Positions 1 through 11,607 of a stretch of DNA of 64,000 bases are shown here, one piece after another. The notes under the pieces were generated by a model that was given only the letters and a program-made list of their open reading frames with translations, was not told where the DNA came from and did no database searches. The stretch is from Antedon mediterranea (lineage: Eukaryota > Echinodermata > Crinoidea > Comatulida > Antedonidae). Positions within the stretch are counted from its first letter, which is position 1. Each line of letters starts with the position of its first letter. The stretch covers positions 31,871,001 through 31,935,000 of the forward strand of contig NC_092673.1 of assembly GCF_964355755.1 (NCBI RefSeq). Direction: 5' to 3'. The position numbers were made by a program, and so were the translations under genes.

Positions 1-650
1 GTATACTTAAAAGAAGCTCACTATAAAGGATTCACAATAAAATCTATTCAGTAAAATTACTGTAGTCGAGTAAATAACGTTTTTATCCTTATCGCTTCAG
101 TATTCACTTAAGTGACGAAACCGGGGACGAAAACGCAAAGTTAGGTAAAATCATGCTTTGTTTTTGAAAAGACTAAAAACGAAATGTGTTTATAGATTTT
201 GTAAGTAAATGTAGTCTACGGTGTATTTCATTGAATTTGTACGATTTTTAGTTGTATTTTGTGCACACTACCATTTCGTAGGGTCTTCCATGATTTTTGC
301 GCCTCTGTGTATGGTCTTAGCTTTAGAAACACCCATCAATAGAGGGCGACATTAAAAAAAATATTATACAAAATTTGTTTTCGGTATTTAGATTTTTTAA
401 ATTTTGTTTTCGGTTTGTTTTCGGTTTGTTTTCGGTTGTTTACGGTTGTTTTCGGTTGTTTATGGTTGTTTTCGGTTGTTTTCGGTTATTTTCGGTTGTT
501 TTCGGTAATTAGACTGACCCCCGGTTTTCGTCACTTTATTAAGTGAATACTGAAGCGATTAAGGATAAAAACGTTATTTACTCGACTACAGTAATTTTAC
601 TGAATAGATTTTATTGTGAATCCTTTATAGTGAGCTTGTTTTAAGTATAC
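1..650. mobile_element. Foldback/TIR element with ~126-bp terminal inverted repeats
   Basis: The first ~126 bases, beginning GTATACTTAAAA, reappear almost perfectly reverse-complemented at about 527-650. The core holds the 5' part of a dispersed repeat and a TTTTCGGTTG-type minisatellite. No coding potential is visible. Because the element starts at base 1 of the window, its target-site duplication cannot be checked. It is a non-autonomous DNA element of unassigned family. Confidence 0.75.
185..532. repeat. Dispersed direct repeat, copy 1, with TTTTCGGTTG minisatellite
   Basis: This block (bases TTGTGCACACTACC, then CACCCATCAATAGAGGGCGAC, then a TTTTCGGTTG-like array at about 405-506) is repeated in the same orientation at about 825-1150. 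The ~10-bp units vary between copies (TTTTCGGTTG, TTTATGGTTG). Copy 1 lies inside the foldback element and copy 2 just outside it. Confidence 0.75.
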
Positions 651-824
651 TTTATAGTCCCTAGTATTTTTGTATAATTATCTGTGAAAATCTATAATTA
701 AATCGATCATGATTAACCATAGTCAATTTACTTCTATACTATGGATTAACATATTCACAATTATTGTAAGGAGTAATGCGCTGGTTTCTGGATCAAAAAT
801 CGAAAGACTAAAATTTAAATATTT

Positions 825-1150
825 TTATAGATTCTGTAAGTAAATGCGATGTTATCATTGATTGATTGCACGATTTTTAGTTGTATTTTGTGCACACTAC
901 CATCGTAGGGTCTTCCTTGGCTTTTGCGCGCGCGGTTTTGTCTCTGTTATGGTCTTAGATTTAGAAACACCCATCAATAGAGGGCGACAATTAAAAAATA
1001 TTATACAAATTTGTTTTCGGTATTTAGATTATTTTATTTTGTTTTCGGTTTGTTTTCGGTTGTTTATGGTTGCTTTTGGTTGTTTGTGGTTGTTTTCGGT
1101 TGTTCAGGGTTGTTTTCGGTTATTTTCGGTTGTTTTCGGTAATTAGACTG
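825..1150. repeat. Dispersed direct repeat, copy 2, with minisatellite
   Basis: Second copy of the 185-532 block, including its own degenerate TTTTCGGTTG array at about 1028-1142. An open frame runs across it, but its composition is only the minisatellite translated, so it is not treated as a gene. Confidence 0.75.
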
Positions 1151-1153
1151 ACC

Positions 1154-1938
1154 GAAAATACGGTATAAAAATACGGTATAAAATACGGTATTTTTTATAC
1201 CGTATTTTTTAGTACCCCGTTTCTGCTAACAATACTTCTTCGGTGGTCGTGTTAAATTTCATCTTTTTTACCCAAATTGCCATTCATTTATTTGGTCGAT
1301 AATTAAAGGAAGATTTACGTCTCACTTTCAACAGCCTAGCCCTAGTGATAGAGATGTTGTGAGAGCACAGAAAACATCGTAATGGGGACAATTAATTCGT
1401 TCCTTCCCCGAGTTATTGTATTTTGCAATGTTGTACTGCTTTCACAGGCTCTTCAGCTTTGAGTTTACTTGCTTTGGAGACAAGTCTATTCCATACTCCT
1501 GCTTTATTTTTTAGAAATGTCGTTATAAATGTGGTTGTCCCTTTTATAACCTTTTAGTTGGCCAGACAATTTAGCTTCCCCACACAAATTTATTTAGTAA
1601 AACTGTGACGTCTTCGCTCCACATTTTTGCCGAATATATATATACACGTGTGTAAAACAGCTGACAGCGACAGAAAATAAAAACACGAATGTTGACCTTT
1701 TGTCATGTAAAAAAAAAATACGGCATTTTTTATTGGCAGCAGAAACGGGCACAAAAAATACGGTATAAATTTGTAAATACCGTATTTTATCCACAGATTT
1801 TGTGGGGAAAATACGGTATACAAAATACGGTATATTTTTTATGAGCGCAGTTTCTGCTGCCAAAAATATACCGTATATATACGGTATTTAAAAAATACCG
1901 TATAGTATACGGTATTTAGTTGGCAGCAGAAACAGGGC
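1154..1938 (-). mobile_element. Decayed copy of the Myb/SANT element, ending in a MITE-like tip
   Basis: From about 1220 to 1938 this matches the element at 9965-10699 nearly base for base. The Myb/SANT-like reading frame that is open there is broken here by small indels around 1500-1570. It ends with TTGGCAGCAGAAACAGGGCC, the terminal repeat shared with 10680-10699. The left terminus is lost; AT-rich palindromic TACGGTAT/ATACCGTA runs replace it. Confidence 0.7.
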
Positions 1939-1939
1939 C

Positions 1940-2726
1940 ACATTTCAGCATCTTGATGTACCTCCTTTTAGACTGAACATTTCCGAATATTTTGTTTCTG
2001 TTTCAGGACCGCGAATCTGGAATGATCTTGATGATAAACTAAAGCATTTTAAATCTCTTTATACTTTTCGTAAATATTTAAAAAAATATCTTATTTCTTG
2101 TTTGTTGAATCCTTTGACGAATGCTAACAAAGGAAAAAAGTTTATAAATACATTTGAAGTTCTTAAAATTAGTACTACTTTATTTTGCTATTTGTAATAA
2201 AAACGCAAAATAATCCACCGATGTGTAATGATTTGGAGATAATACATTGAAATTGTATTCTCCTGAAAGGAAAACATATCTTATCCACACAAGTACTATT
2301 TACGTATCGACAATAAATTTCAGCATCTTGATGTACCTCCTTTTAGACTGAAAATTTTCGAATATTTGGTTTCTGTTTCAGGACCGCGAATCTGGAATGA
2401 TCTTGATGATAAACTAAAGCATTTTAAATCTCTTTATACTTTTCGTAAATATTTTTAAAAATATCTTCTTTCTTTATACTAATTCTAATATTATTATGAT
2501 TGTAGTACACTGAAAGTATCTATTTTTATTTCATCGATTTTGTTTTTATTTATTATTTTATGTAGTAAATTGTATTAGTTTAAATGTATGTGTAAGAAAC
2601 TTCTTTTCTTCTAGAGAAGACCCCAAATGATGGCTTATTACTATGTTTTTATTTATGTACACACCTATAATTATAATTATACTGTATAATGCCATTGTTG
2701 AATAAATAAATGTTTTTTGAACTTGA
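1940..2726 (+). pseudogene. LINE 3' ends: two tandem fragments of an RT C-terminus
   Basis: About 1942-2130 encodes a typical CR1/L2-like reverse-transcriptase C-terminus, with GPRIWNDLDDKLKHFKSL followed by a lysine-rich stretch. The same block recurs at 2319-2470. The second copy continues through a short 3' UTR to a (TTGAAC)n tail at about 2705-2725, the kind of short repeat that ends CR1/L2-type elements. Both are 5'-truncated and inactive. Confidence 0.75.
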
Positions 2727-2813
2727 ACTTGAACTGTCAATAAACTATCCTGTTGTATGGGAGCATAGATAAGCACAAACAAAAATACAGTTTTTTTTTA
2801 ATGGTTTGATTTT

Positions 2814-2941
2814 ACGGACAACCAAGTAGTACGGACAACCAAGTAGTACGGACAACCAAGTAGTACGGACAACCAAGTAGTACGGACAACCAAGTAGTAC
2901 GGACAACCAAGTAGTACGGACAACCAAGTAGTACGGACAAG
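2814..2941. repeat. 17-bp tandem repeat, about 7.5 copies
   Basis: Perfect tandem repeats of ACGGACAACCAAGTAGT. The period is not a multiple of three, so the minus-strand open frame crossing it cycles through all three readings; that frame is treated as an artefact. Confidence 0.95.
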
Positions 2942-2944
2942 TAA

Positions 2945-3175
2945 TTTTTGACAGTAAATCTGTCTTTGATTTGAAATTATACATTAGTTTGTATACAATA
3001 TACTCTCTAATAAATAATGTACATACCCTATTCATAAAACCGACAAAATAAATAATCAATATTTTGTATTTACATAACTAATTTGTAATTTAAAGCTAAG
3101 CCAATCTAATAATTATTGTTTCAGGCATACATAAATAAAAATAAATTAATTACAATTTGAAATGGATGGTAACTT
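2945..3175. other. No recognised feature
   Basis: AT-rich spacer between the 17-bp array and the splice donor of the minus-strand OTU-like pseudogene. Nothing further is recognised. Confidence 0.5.
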
Positions 3176-4110
3176 ACCCTTTGAATGGTGTGGACGGTCT
3201 AAATGTTTGTTTTGTGCTTGCTGTACGTTTCTGAATCTTCGGATGACGATGACGTTGTCTTTTGATGACATATTAGTCCAACCAACGAATTGTCCATTAA
3301 TGGTACAAAATGATTGGGCATCCAGATTTTTTTTGCAGAAGAACGTAAAGATGTGCTCCGGCGGTCCACATAATATAAATTGGGTGAAGTGTACGATGAG
3401 ATTCTTCACGTGGATAAAATGTTCTGTTTAATATTCTGTGAATTCGGTCAGTTACACCATTGTACGGCGGGTAAACTGAAATTAGTTCTTGACCGATAAC
3501 ACTCGATAATGCCTGCATTTGCCAAGCGGATGAGTAACCACTTTTATGGCCACAGTCGAGACACGAATGTTTGTAATCTGGACTAGCTAATGCGATTTTG
3601 GAATACTGATGCATGTCCTTATAAAATGTTTCATTTTGAACCATGTCAATGAATGTTCTTACACGGAGTTCCATTGCTTGTAACGGATTTCCCGTTAATG
3701 AAACGGAAACATCATTAAAGAGACACCTACCATCTCCCGCAACAGACATAGGTATCAAATTTGTTCCTCCACATTTACTTATTATCGCTGTTGAAACTTT
3801 ATCGATAATGTACTGGCCACATGGAGAGAAATCGGGTAAATGAAATGGATCATTACGTATAGAAACAACTTTTCTATTTCTGCAATTTTCTTAATTTCGA
3901 TTGCTGTGGTAATTGCTTCTTGGATGCGGGTTATCGAGGCATAAAAGTCAAAATGTCCAAAGGGACTACAACATTGCTTGCATGAGTAATCCAGCGGTGA
4001 ATCGCCCAGAGATCTTAAATTATCTTCTGTTAAATGTTCGCAGTGTATGTGAAACCAACGGCGGCAATAGTCACAATGAACGGAATTTTTCTTACTATAT
4101 TATATATTAA
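3170..4110 (-). pseudogene. PHD finger plus OTU/vertnin-like protein, broken
   Basis: Read on the minus strand, about 4090-3985 encodes the C-terminal half of a PHD finger (CDYCRRWFH, later CKQCC). A helical linker follows (IQEAITTAIEIKK), then PDFSPCGQYIIDK, and at 3770-3300 an OTU-like domain with GDGRCLF, where the cysteine is the family nucleophile position. ELRVRT, LNRTFYPR and IMWT in order are characteristic of vertnin-type OTU domains. Frame breaks occur near 3870 and 3320. The region where the catalytic histidine is expected reads NGQF, so it appears inactive. A good donor (AAAG|GTAAGT) at 3170-3175 implies an originally spliced gene. Vertnin-like domains also occur in transposon-derived proteins, so this may be a transposon gene; that is inference. 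Confidence 0.7.
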
Positions 4111-4137
4111 GTGTAGTCTTTCTATGTAGGATTTTCC

Positions 4138-7125
4138 CAAGTACTGTAGTAAACTTTCCAACCAGGAAGGGTGCAATTCTTGATAAAGTTTTTATGAACT
4201 ATCCAGATATAAATACTGCACCCAAACCGCAAACGACTAGCCCCACTAGGACGCAGTGATCACAACGACATCCTAAAACAGAAGTCCCGCGAAATATGTG
4301 TCATAAAAATTAAAACTCAACCGTACCGTGACGGCTCTGTAAGATGTTTCGGACAGTGGGTTACAGCATATGAATGGGATAACGTGTACAATATAGTTGA
4401 TGCTGAGTCAAAAACCGACGAGTTTATCTCTCTGCTAAATGGAGCATACTCCGACAAGTTTCCAGTTATTACTAAGCGTGTGAGAGAAGCAGATCGACCA
4501 TGGATGACATCTAAAGTTCGGAATCTACTAGATGCTCGACAGAAATCGTATGAAAAGCATGGTAAAACGCAGGAATGGAGGAATCTCCGTAACATGGTGC
4601 AAGCTGGAATTAGAGAAGCCAAACAGTCGTATTATCGTAATTCCCTAAAGAATCTAAAGTCTAACAATGCAGCCAAATGGCATAAGAGGGTTAAACAACT
4701 CTGTAACATGAAAAAACATACTACATTTAGTATGCCTGGCCATTCCGATGAAGATATTGCGGAGAACATTAACAGCCATTTCTCCAGTATTTGCACTAAG
4801 TTAACACCATTAGATATTAAAACGTTGCCTGCTTATTTGCCAGCAAATGATAAACCCCCATATATTTTTGTCGGGCAAGTAAAAGCATTACTTAGCAAAT
4901 TAGTTCCAAGAAAGGCAGGTCACCCCGATGACCTACCTGCACGGTTAATTAGAGACTTTGCCCCTGAATTAGCTCCACCAATTGCTGATATTTTTAATTG
5001 TGGCCTTAAAGAAGGAACATTCCCTAGCGCCTGGAAAAAAGCAACCGCCATTCCAATTCCTAAGGTTAAAGGGGGATTCTGGGTTTAAAATTGCTTTTAA
5101 ATATCGTTTATTTATTAAATAAAAAATATTATAACAATATAGACATGTCAGAATGAAGAAGTAATAACGAGAAATTAAAAAAATTAAATTTCATATACAT
5201 TTTAGGGTAAATTCATGGAAAGTCTGTTTTTCAGCAGCTTAGGGAAGCTCATTAATATTCATGAGATATACACAAAATCACGTCATCAGTGGATTCCAAA
5301 CTCGCGACGTCAAGCTTGTACGTTGTTCTCTCTCCTCTGTCAAACGACGACCACCCGATCATTGTGAAATACATTTTTTGTAGATTTGCTAAGCTAGGTC
5401 TAAAGTGTAATAATAACAGTAGTAGCATATATTTATTTGACATTTAATGAAATACAAAATTTAGTACAGATTACGGAGTCATAAATTATACTATTTTTAT
5501 ACCTCGAATTAATAGTACAGATCGTATATCGGCTTCACGTACTAGGCTAGGCCTAGCCTAAATCATTTTATTCATGCCGGGGTGAGAGCCATTTCTGACT
5601 AGGGATTCCATACCACGATGGCTACGTTAAAACATTTGGGCCATCATTCATGGGCCTAGCCTAGCTAGCCTATTACTAAACGATTGGCCCATAAATAACA
5701 AAACTCAGTCACGATTCCAAACCCATCCTATTAACCAAACTCCTAAACAATCTAAACCTAAAACGTTCTACAAAAATCGGCTGTAAATATTGAGGCAAAA
5801 CAAGGTCCGATCGCCGTCCGCACGTATGGTGTCCCGATCGTCTAATAAGTAGGCCTAGTTTACTCTCCAAAAAAGCGGATACTGCATCAAGCAAGTAGAC
5901 CGGTATTAGGAAGGAGACCTAGCCTAGCCTAGCCGATCCGGCCCAGTTAAAAATTGAGCTAGCTAGTGTAGTAGACCCTATGCGAATTGATACTACCAGG
6001 CCTTTTACTATAGGCTACACTTGTTAAAATTAGCAATACTGCTGTACTTATGTCCCGACTTATGTTTACAAATATTCCAACTCTCTCATTCGAGCTATAT
6101 TATCTATACCATTCCGGTAGGTTGAGTCGACCTTCGATCAAATACTGTACATCGTTCATGTTGTGATTATAGACGGGGAATACTCGACCCGACCAGTTTG
6201 GTATTGTATACTGTATCTGCTTATCACGTGACGATGCCAGGCATGGGCAGAGAGAGCACGTGTATCGTCGTCTCGCTCTCTCCTCGCTCAGCAGGAATGT
6301 ATACGTTACGCTTCATTGATTTTGAAGGCTTTCCCTAAGTCAGTGCGAAAATCGGCAAACGTAAAGTGCAAACTTATCTAATTTTTCACTGTTTTGATGG
6401 ATTTTCATAGAAAATTGACTTTATAAATGGGAAGACCGACTAAAATTACATCAGATAAGTATAATTTTACAAAAGTAATTGATATGGTTAATGATAACGA
6501 GTCGTCGGAAGATTGACCATTTCACGAATTTCCTATTCTGTAACCACAGTGTGATTTTGCCGTAGCTGCACTTGTAATCTGGCCTCATTTCACAGCCTTC
6601 GTTCTGCTTCACTAGGCGCTTATATAAATTGAAACTTTTACCGTTCAAGAGACAAACAAATATATTTTACATTTTTTACTATTCATTTTAAACCCGGAAC
6701 CCCCCTTTAATAGTGTTAAATCACTTAACAACTTAAGGCCGATTTCCCTTACCCCCATACTAGCCAGAGTCTTTGAATCGTTTTTAGTTAAGTGGATCGT
6801 CGAGAATATAAATATTAGCTTAGATTTTAGACAATTTGGAAGTAGGAAGAAATCATCGACCTCCCATTATCTTATAAGCTTAATTGACTCGGTGCTCAAA
6901 GATCTTGAGTGTAGTGGAACTTACGTTAATCTGTATGCAATTGATTTCACCAAAGCTTTTTGACCTTGTTGACCACTCCATTTTTATAAAGAAGTTAATC
7001 GACATCGGGGTGAGGTCGTCTATAATTCCCATCATCTGCAGCTTCCTCACCGATCGCACCCATGAATACCAAATATACTGGATGTACATCTACTTCTAGT
7101 AAGATAATCTGTGGCGTCCCGCAGA
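4138..7125 (+). pseudogene. LINE A (CR1-like): endonuclease tail and RT, interrupted
   Basis: The fragment starts with an endonuclease C-terminus (FPTRKGAILDKVF, then PLGRSDHNDI, the conserved SDH motif). An open 4384-5088 segment covers the endonuclease-RT linker and RT start (HPDDLPARLIRDF, AIPIPKV). A 1637-bp element at 5070-6706 interrupts it. The RT then resumes at 6711 (NNLRPISLTPILARVFES, YAIDFTKAF) and stops in motif B (IICGVPQ) at about 7125, where a second LINE abuts it. Frame breaks occur near 4235 and 6960. Removing one TTAA copy puts the two halves in frame, so the LINE sequence existed before the insertion. Confidence 0.85.
5070..6706. mobile_element. Non-autonomous DNA element with TTAA target-site duplication
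   Basis: It is flanked by TTAA at 5066-5069 and 6707-6710. The terminal inverted repeats start AGGGGGATTCTGGGTTTAAAA on the left and AGGGGGGTTCCGGGTTTAAAA on the right (reverse complement), with two mismatches in 21. It sits inside a LINE RT frame that is restored by removing the element plus one TTAA, which fixes both edges exactly. Precise TTAA targeting is the hallmark of piggyBac-type transposition, but the ends do not start with the usual CCC, so family membership is tentative. No transposase frame was found; the interior is AT-rich with CCTAGCCTAG-type words. Confidence 0.9.
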
Positions 7126-8257
7126 AAGTTTTTGAAAAGATTATCCATAATCAATTATACAATTATCTTACAAAATGTAAAGTGTTAAGCAACAATCAAT
7201 ATGGATTTAGAAACAAACACTCAACTTCTCATGCTATGATCGACTTGGTCCATAGAATATTAAATGCATTTGAAAAAAAGGAATATGCACTTACTACCTT
7301 TATGGATTTGTCAAAAGCGTTTGACATTATCGATCACAGTATTCTGTTGAGCAAATTGGGGCATTATGGTATAAGAGGCATCGTTTTAATGTGGTTTAGA
7401 AGCTATTTACGTGGCCGCAAACAATATGTTTATGCCAACGGTAGATCATCATGTTTAAAAGACACCAATATAGGGGTGCCACAGGGTTTTGTTTTAGGAC
7501 CACTTTTGTTTTTAATTTACATCAATGATATAAGTCGAGCAAGTAGTAAAATAGATATAATTAGTTTTGCTGACGACACAACATAACAAGGGGAGATGAC
7601 CCTACAATGTTAAACCATACTAAGAATATTGAACTAGAAAAAATAAACGTATGGCTTAAAGCAAATAAGCTGTTACTGAATGTCAGCAAAACTAATTACG
7701 TTGTTTTTAGAACTAACCAAAAGAACTTTGACAGAAACCAGTTTAAAATAAAAATGAATAATGTGTTATTACATAGAAAAGAAAATGTGACATTTCTAGG
7801 TGTAATTTTAAACGAAAATCTTAACTGGAAACATCACATACAGCTTATTAGGAAAAACATGTCTAGGGCAATTGGTATACTTTTAAAAGTAAGAGAATTC
7901 TTTCCTCATAAAGTCCGTATTAGTCTTTATAACACCTTAGTATTACCTCACCTTCAGTATGGTAACTTAATATGGGGAAATACATACAAGAGCACGTTAG
8001 AAGTAATACTAATACTCCAAAAGAGAGCTGTAAAATGCATTACCTTCTCTAAATCCAGACAAGCCTCAGAGCCAATGTTTAAGAAACTAAAAATATTAAA
8101 CGTTTATGATATTTACAAAGTAAACGTCATAGGATTTATGGCAAACGTAAAATTCAATGAATTACCACATCACATTTTAAATATTTTTAATTACTGTGAC
8201 AGTAAGGAAATTAGACACCATATTCGTACTTTTCTGGACCTAGATAACATCTCATAA
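7126..8257 (+). pseudogene. LINE B (CR1-like) reverse transcriptase, 5'-truncated and frameshifted
   Basis: It begins abruptly with KVFEKIIHNQLYNYL fused to LINE A motif B, as expected of a 5'-truncated LINE insertion. RT motifs follow in order: FGFRNKHSTS-like, FMDLSKAFDIIDH (motif A), GVPQGFVLGPLLF (motif B), FADDTT (motif C, both catalytic aspartates present). TAA follows directly after motif C. The thumb and C-terminal region continues in another frame from about 7607 (NVWLKANKLLLNVSKT, FLGVILNENLNWKHH, LPHLQYGNLIWG) to 8257. One frameshift near 7585 inactivates it. Confidence 0.85.
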
Positions 8258-8575
8258 AGAAGATCAGCAAACGAAGGGAAGTAAACAATTAACTGTTTCT
8301 TTTTCTTATTAAACATTTTAACTCTATATTATTACCACTTACATAAATTGCATGCATCCCTTTCTTTTATCATCATGAATAATAACTGCATGCTAATTTA
8401 TTGACATCTAAATAACACTGCGGACACTTTTCCTGTTTTTCTTCACCTCATGCTTGCGTTATTACTTTTATTAATTTTGTTTTCACTGCAAAGTTGTTTG
8501 ACTCCTGTTCTTACTTTTTCCATGAACATTTGCTTGTTCTTTCCTTTGTAACTTACTTAAACTCAGAGACTGTTT
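8258..8575. other. LINE 3'/5' untranslated sequence, no gene
   Basis: AT-rich sequence between the RT stop and the next LINE fragment. No conserved motif or LINE tail repeat is recognisable. Confidence 0.4.
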
Positions 8576-9749
8576 TTGAACTTGTATACTATCTTATACC
8601 GTTACTTGTATTTATTGTTATTGTTCTTTGTTATGTCCAATGTTTATTCTGACAAAAATGAAACTGATCGTCTTTCTAATTTAGTTTTTAATCCATTCTC
8701 ATTTAATGATAATCATAATGCTAATATTGATCCAGATCTTCAATTTTTTACTGATTCTATGAATAAATCTAATTATTTTCATCCAAGTGATTTTTCTAAA
8801 TACTAACGAAATTGATAATAAGAAAAGCTTTTCCACCATACACTTCAATTCCAGAAGCCTTAGTCGTAATTTTGATTCGATTAATATTCTTTTAAATTCC
8901 TTAAATTTCAACTTTGATATAATTTCTATTACGGAAAGTTGGTTGAAGCATGACAGCCCTTTACTGCATATTCCAAACTACTCTTTTATTTCTAAACATA
9001 GACATGTGAAAGTTGGCGGTGGTGTAGCAATGTTTGTTCGAAATGAACTTTCATTTAAAGAAAGAGAAGATCTGTCAATTGACCAATCTATTTGTGATTC
9101 CCTATTTATTGAAATTGAACAAAAATCAGCCAAAAACATTATTGTTGGCACTATATATAGGGCCCCTTCACTAGATACGAATGCATTCCTAGATAAAATA
9201 GAGCTATTACTTAGTAACCTTTCCAATGAGAACAAGACTGTTTTCTTACTAGGTGATTTTAACATTGATATTTTAAAATACGAATTAAGTAATCATTCTT
9301 TCAATTTTATAAATACCATGTTTAGCAACATTTTTCTTCCTCTTATTCACCGCCCCACTAGAATTACTGCTACTACTGCCTCATTGTTAGACAATATAAT
9401 TACCAACCAAACGGAATTTCCCAACCACAATGGAATAATTTATAGTGAGGCCACTGACCATTTACCTATTTTTAACATATCTTCTTTAACTAACATTGTC
9501 CATAATTCGAGATCTGAACTTTCAATGTTGTATACTAGGAAAATTAACGAGCGCAATATTGAAAGTTTTAAGTTAGATTTGCAAGCAACCTCGTGGGACC
9601 ATGTTTTTAATTCACAAGATCCAAATGAGGCATATAATTTATTTGACACCACATTTAAACATATGTACGATAAAAACTTCTCCCTTGAACAAAGAACAAA
9701 TAAGAAACGCAAACTTTCCGCCGTTTCCGCTGCCAAAGGTATACCGTAG
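8576..9749 (+). pseudogene. LINE C endonuclease (APE-type), truncated by a MITE
   Basis: The AP-endonuclease-like domain of a CR1-like LINE. Metal and catalytic motifs are present in order: HFNSRSL, ITESWL, VGGGVAMFVRNE, LLGDFNIDI and ATDHLP. The N-terminal part (from 8576) is in a different frame from the main domain (from about 8800); a one-base shift near 8800 separates them. The RT half is gone: the reading runs into a MITE at about 9727 and ends at 9749. The endonuclease motifs look intact, but no complete ORF2 remains. Confidence 0.85.
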
Positions 9750-9846
9750 GCCTATATGTACGGTATTCAAAAATACCGTATTAAATACGGTATTAAAAAA
9801 TACTGTATTAAATACGGTATTTACTTGGCAGCAGAAACAGGGCCCT
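9727..9846. mobile_element. ~120-bp MITE with TTTCYGCTGCCAA termini
   Basis: It starts with TTTCCGCTGCCAA and ends with TTGGCAGCAGAAACAGGGCC. The interior consists of TACGGTAT and ATACCGTA palindromes. It interrupts the LINE C endonuclease. The same termini bound pieces at about 1849-1938 and 10609-10699, so this is one family. Confidence 0.75.
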
Positions 9847-9897
9847 AGACATTACCACATAATATAAAATTAAATTAAACCATTTCGGGCCAAACTT

Positions 9898-10699
9898 GGG
9901 GCCTGTTTCTGCTGCAACTGCTCAAAATACGATATAATACTACGGTATAAAATACGTATTTTTTAGTACCCCGTTTCTGCTAACAATACTTCTTGGGTAG
10001 TCGTGTTAAATTTCATCTTTTTTACCCAAATTGCCATTCATTTATTTGGTCGATAATTAAAAGTCTCAATAAAGGAAGTTTTACGTCTCACTTTCAACAG
10101 CCTAGCCCTAGTGATAGAGATGTTGTGGGAGCACAGAAAACATCGTAATGGGGACAATTAATTCGTTCCCTCCCCGAATTATTGTATTTTGCAATGTTGT
10201 ACTGCTTTCGCAGGCTCTTCAGCTTTGAGTTTACTTGCTTTGGAGACAAGTCTATTCCATACTCCTGCTTTATTTTTTTAGAAATGTCTTTATAAATGTG
10301 GTTGTCCCTTTTATTAATTGGCCAGACATTATAGCTTCCCCACACACATTTATTTAGTAAAACTGTGACTTCTTCGCTCCACATTTTTGCCGAATATATC
10401 TATACACGTGTGTAAAGCAGCTGACAGCGACAGAAAATAAAAACACGAATGTTGACCTTTTGTCATGTAAAAAAAAAACACCGTATTTTTTATTGGCAGC
10501 AGAAACGGGTACAAAAAATACGGTATAAATTTGTAAATACCGTATTTTATCCACAAATTTTGTGGGGAAAATACGGTATACAAAATACGGTATATTTTTT
10601 ATGAGCGCAGTTTCTGCTGCCAAAAATATACCGTATATATACGGTATTCAAAAAATACCGTATAATATACGGTATTTAGTTGGCAGCAGAAACAGGGCC
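9898..10699 (-). mobile_element. ~0.8-kb DNA element carrying a Myb/SANT-like ORF
   Basis: The left end reads GGGGCCTGTTTCTGCTGC and the right end GCAGCAGAAACAGGGCC, an imperfect inverted repeat. It contains an intact minus-strand Myb/SANT-like ORF and TACGGTAT palindromes at both sides. A smaller MITE with the same tips forms its right end (10609-10699). A Myb-like protein without a transposase is typical of a partial PIF/Harbinger element; that assignment is inference. Confidence 0.65.
10094..10384 (-). CDS. Myb/SANT-like DNA-binding protein of a DNA transposon
   Basis: An intact 96-residue frame with a good start context (GCAAAAATGTGG). It begins MWSEEVTVLL and has regularly spaced tryptophans and the pattern IYKDISKKI, then PKQVNSKLKSLRKQY, the three-helix layout of Myb/SANT-like (trihelix/MADF-related) domains. 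In PIF/Harbinger elements such a protein binds the terminal repeats and works with the DDE transposase, but no transposase is present here. The homologous frame at about 1330-1620 is broken, so this is the better-preserved copy. It may end at the stop or originally have been spliced onward. Confidence 0.6.
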   Translation of the reverse strand: MWSEEVTVLLNKCVWGSYNVWPINKRDNHIYKDISKKIKQEYGIDLSPKQVNSKLKSLRKQYNIAKYNNSGRERINCPHYDVFCAPTTSLSLGLGC

Positions 10700-11600
10700 A
10701 AAGTGTCCATTTAATATGTGGTTATACAGAAAAACTGAGGTACTGTTTGTGGATTTTGATATGTCAAATTAAATATGTTTTTTAAATATTTTTATTATTA
10801 ATAGGCCTATATCTTTAATATACTAGCAATGCATTTAAAGGCCAGGTGTGGGAAAACAAAATTCTATTGATCATACATTCCAATAATTATCTATCTATAG
10901 TTTCCCTTATGTTTCATAATTTTTTAGAGTTTATTTATTTTACACAAGCTTAAGTTGTTGAAAATAAGCAATTTCTTATCAGTGGGGGGATAGTTCAAAT
11001 TACACAGTAAAATCTGTATTCTTTTGTACACAAATTTTGTCAATAGAGAGGCATTTTAAAAAGCTATGAAAAATAAACGGTGTGGTAAAAAATATTATTA
11101 GATGACTAAATATAGGTAATATAACTTGAATATTACATTTCTGATATTTTTATTCAACTTCAGATTTTTATTTTCATGCTATAGCAAAAAGTATCCAGCA
11201 TATATCCACCATCTTTTTTCACCGTCTATAGGGAGTCACCAGACATTTTATTACATTAGGTTAACTACCTAACTACTAAAAAAAGTCTTCCTGGTTTTTA
11301 TGGAAGAATTTTGCCAAATTTTGTATCTTGATTTCTGTTACAAATATTTGATTTATGTACAATTAACCAAATATTATATTTAAAATCCATGCCTGTACCT
11401 GAATAAGTAGAAATAAAACATATTATGACAAACGTTTTAAACAATAATGAATAATATTAAAGCGTATAACCATGGTGAAATAAGTTAGATGTAAATTATT
11501 TATTGATCAACGGTTTCTCTACACAAAACATAAAAATCGAACTATGTATAACCATGTAAGCTAGAGTTCTTGGTCTTCCGTCCTTTGATGGTCGTATAAA
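10700..11600. other. AT-rich stretch, no gene seen
   Basis: No open frame with recognisable similarity, no tandem array and no inverted repeat was found. Confidence 0.4.
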
Positions 11601-11607
11601 TTACCTA

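Noticed and set aside
862-1146. Plus-strand open frame rich in FRLF and VVFG
   Set aside because: Translation of the TTTTCGGTTG minisatellite; no independent coding evidence.
2814-2941. Possible CRISPR-like array
   Set aside because: Repeats are directly adjacent without unique spacers, and the genome is eukaryotic.
2745-3059. Minus-strand open frame with repeated CPYYLVVRTTW peptide
   Set aside because: It is only the 17-bp tandem repeat read through its three frames.
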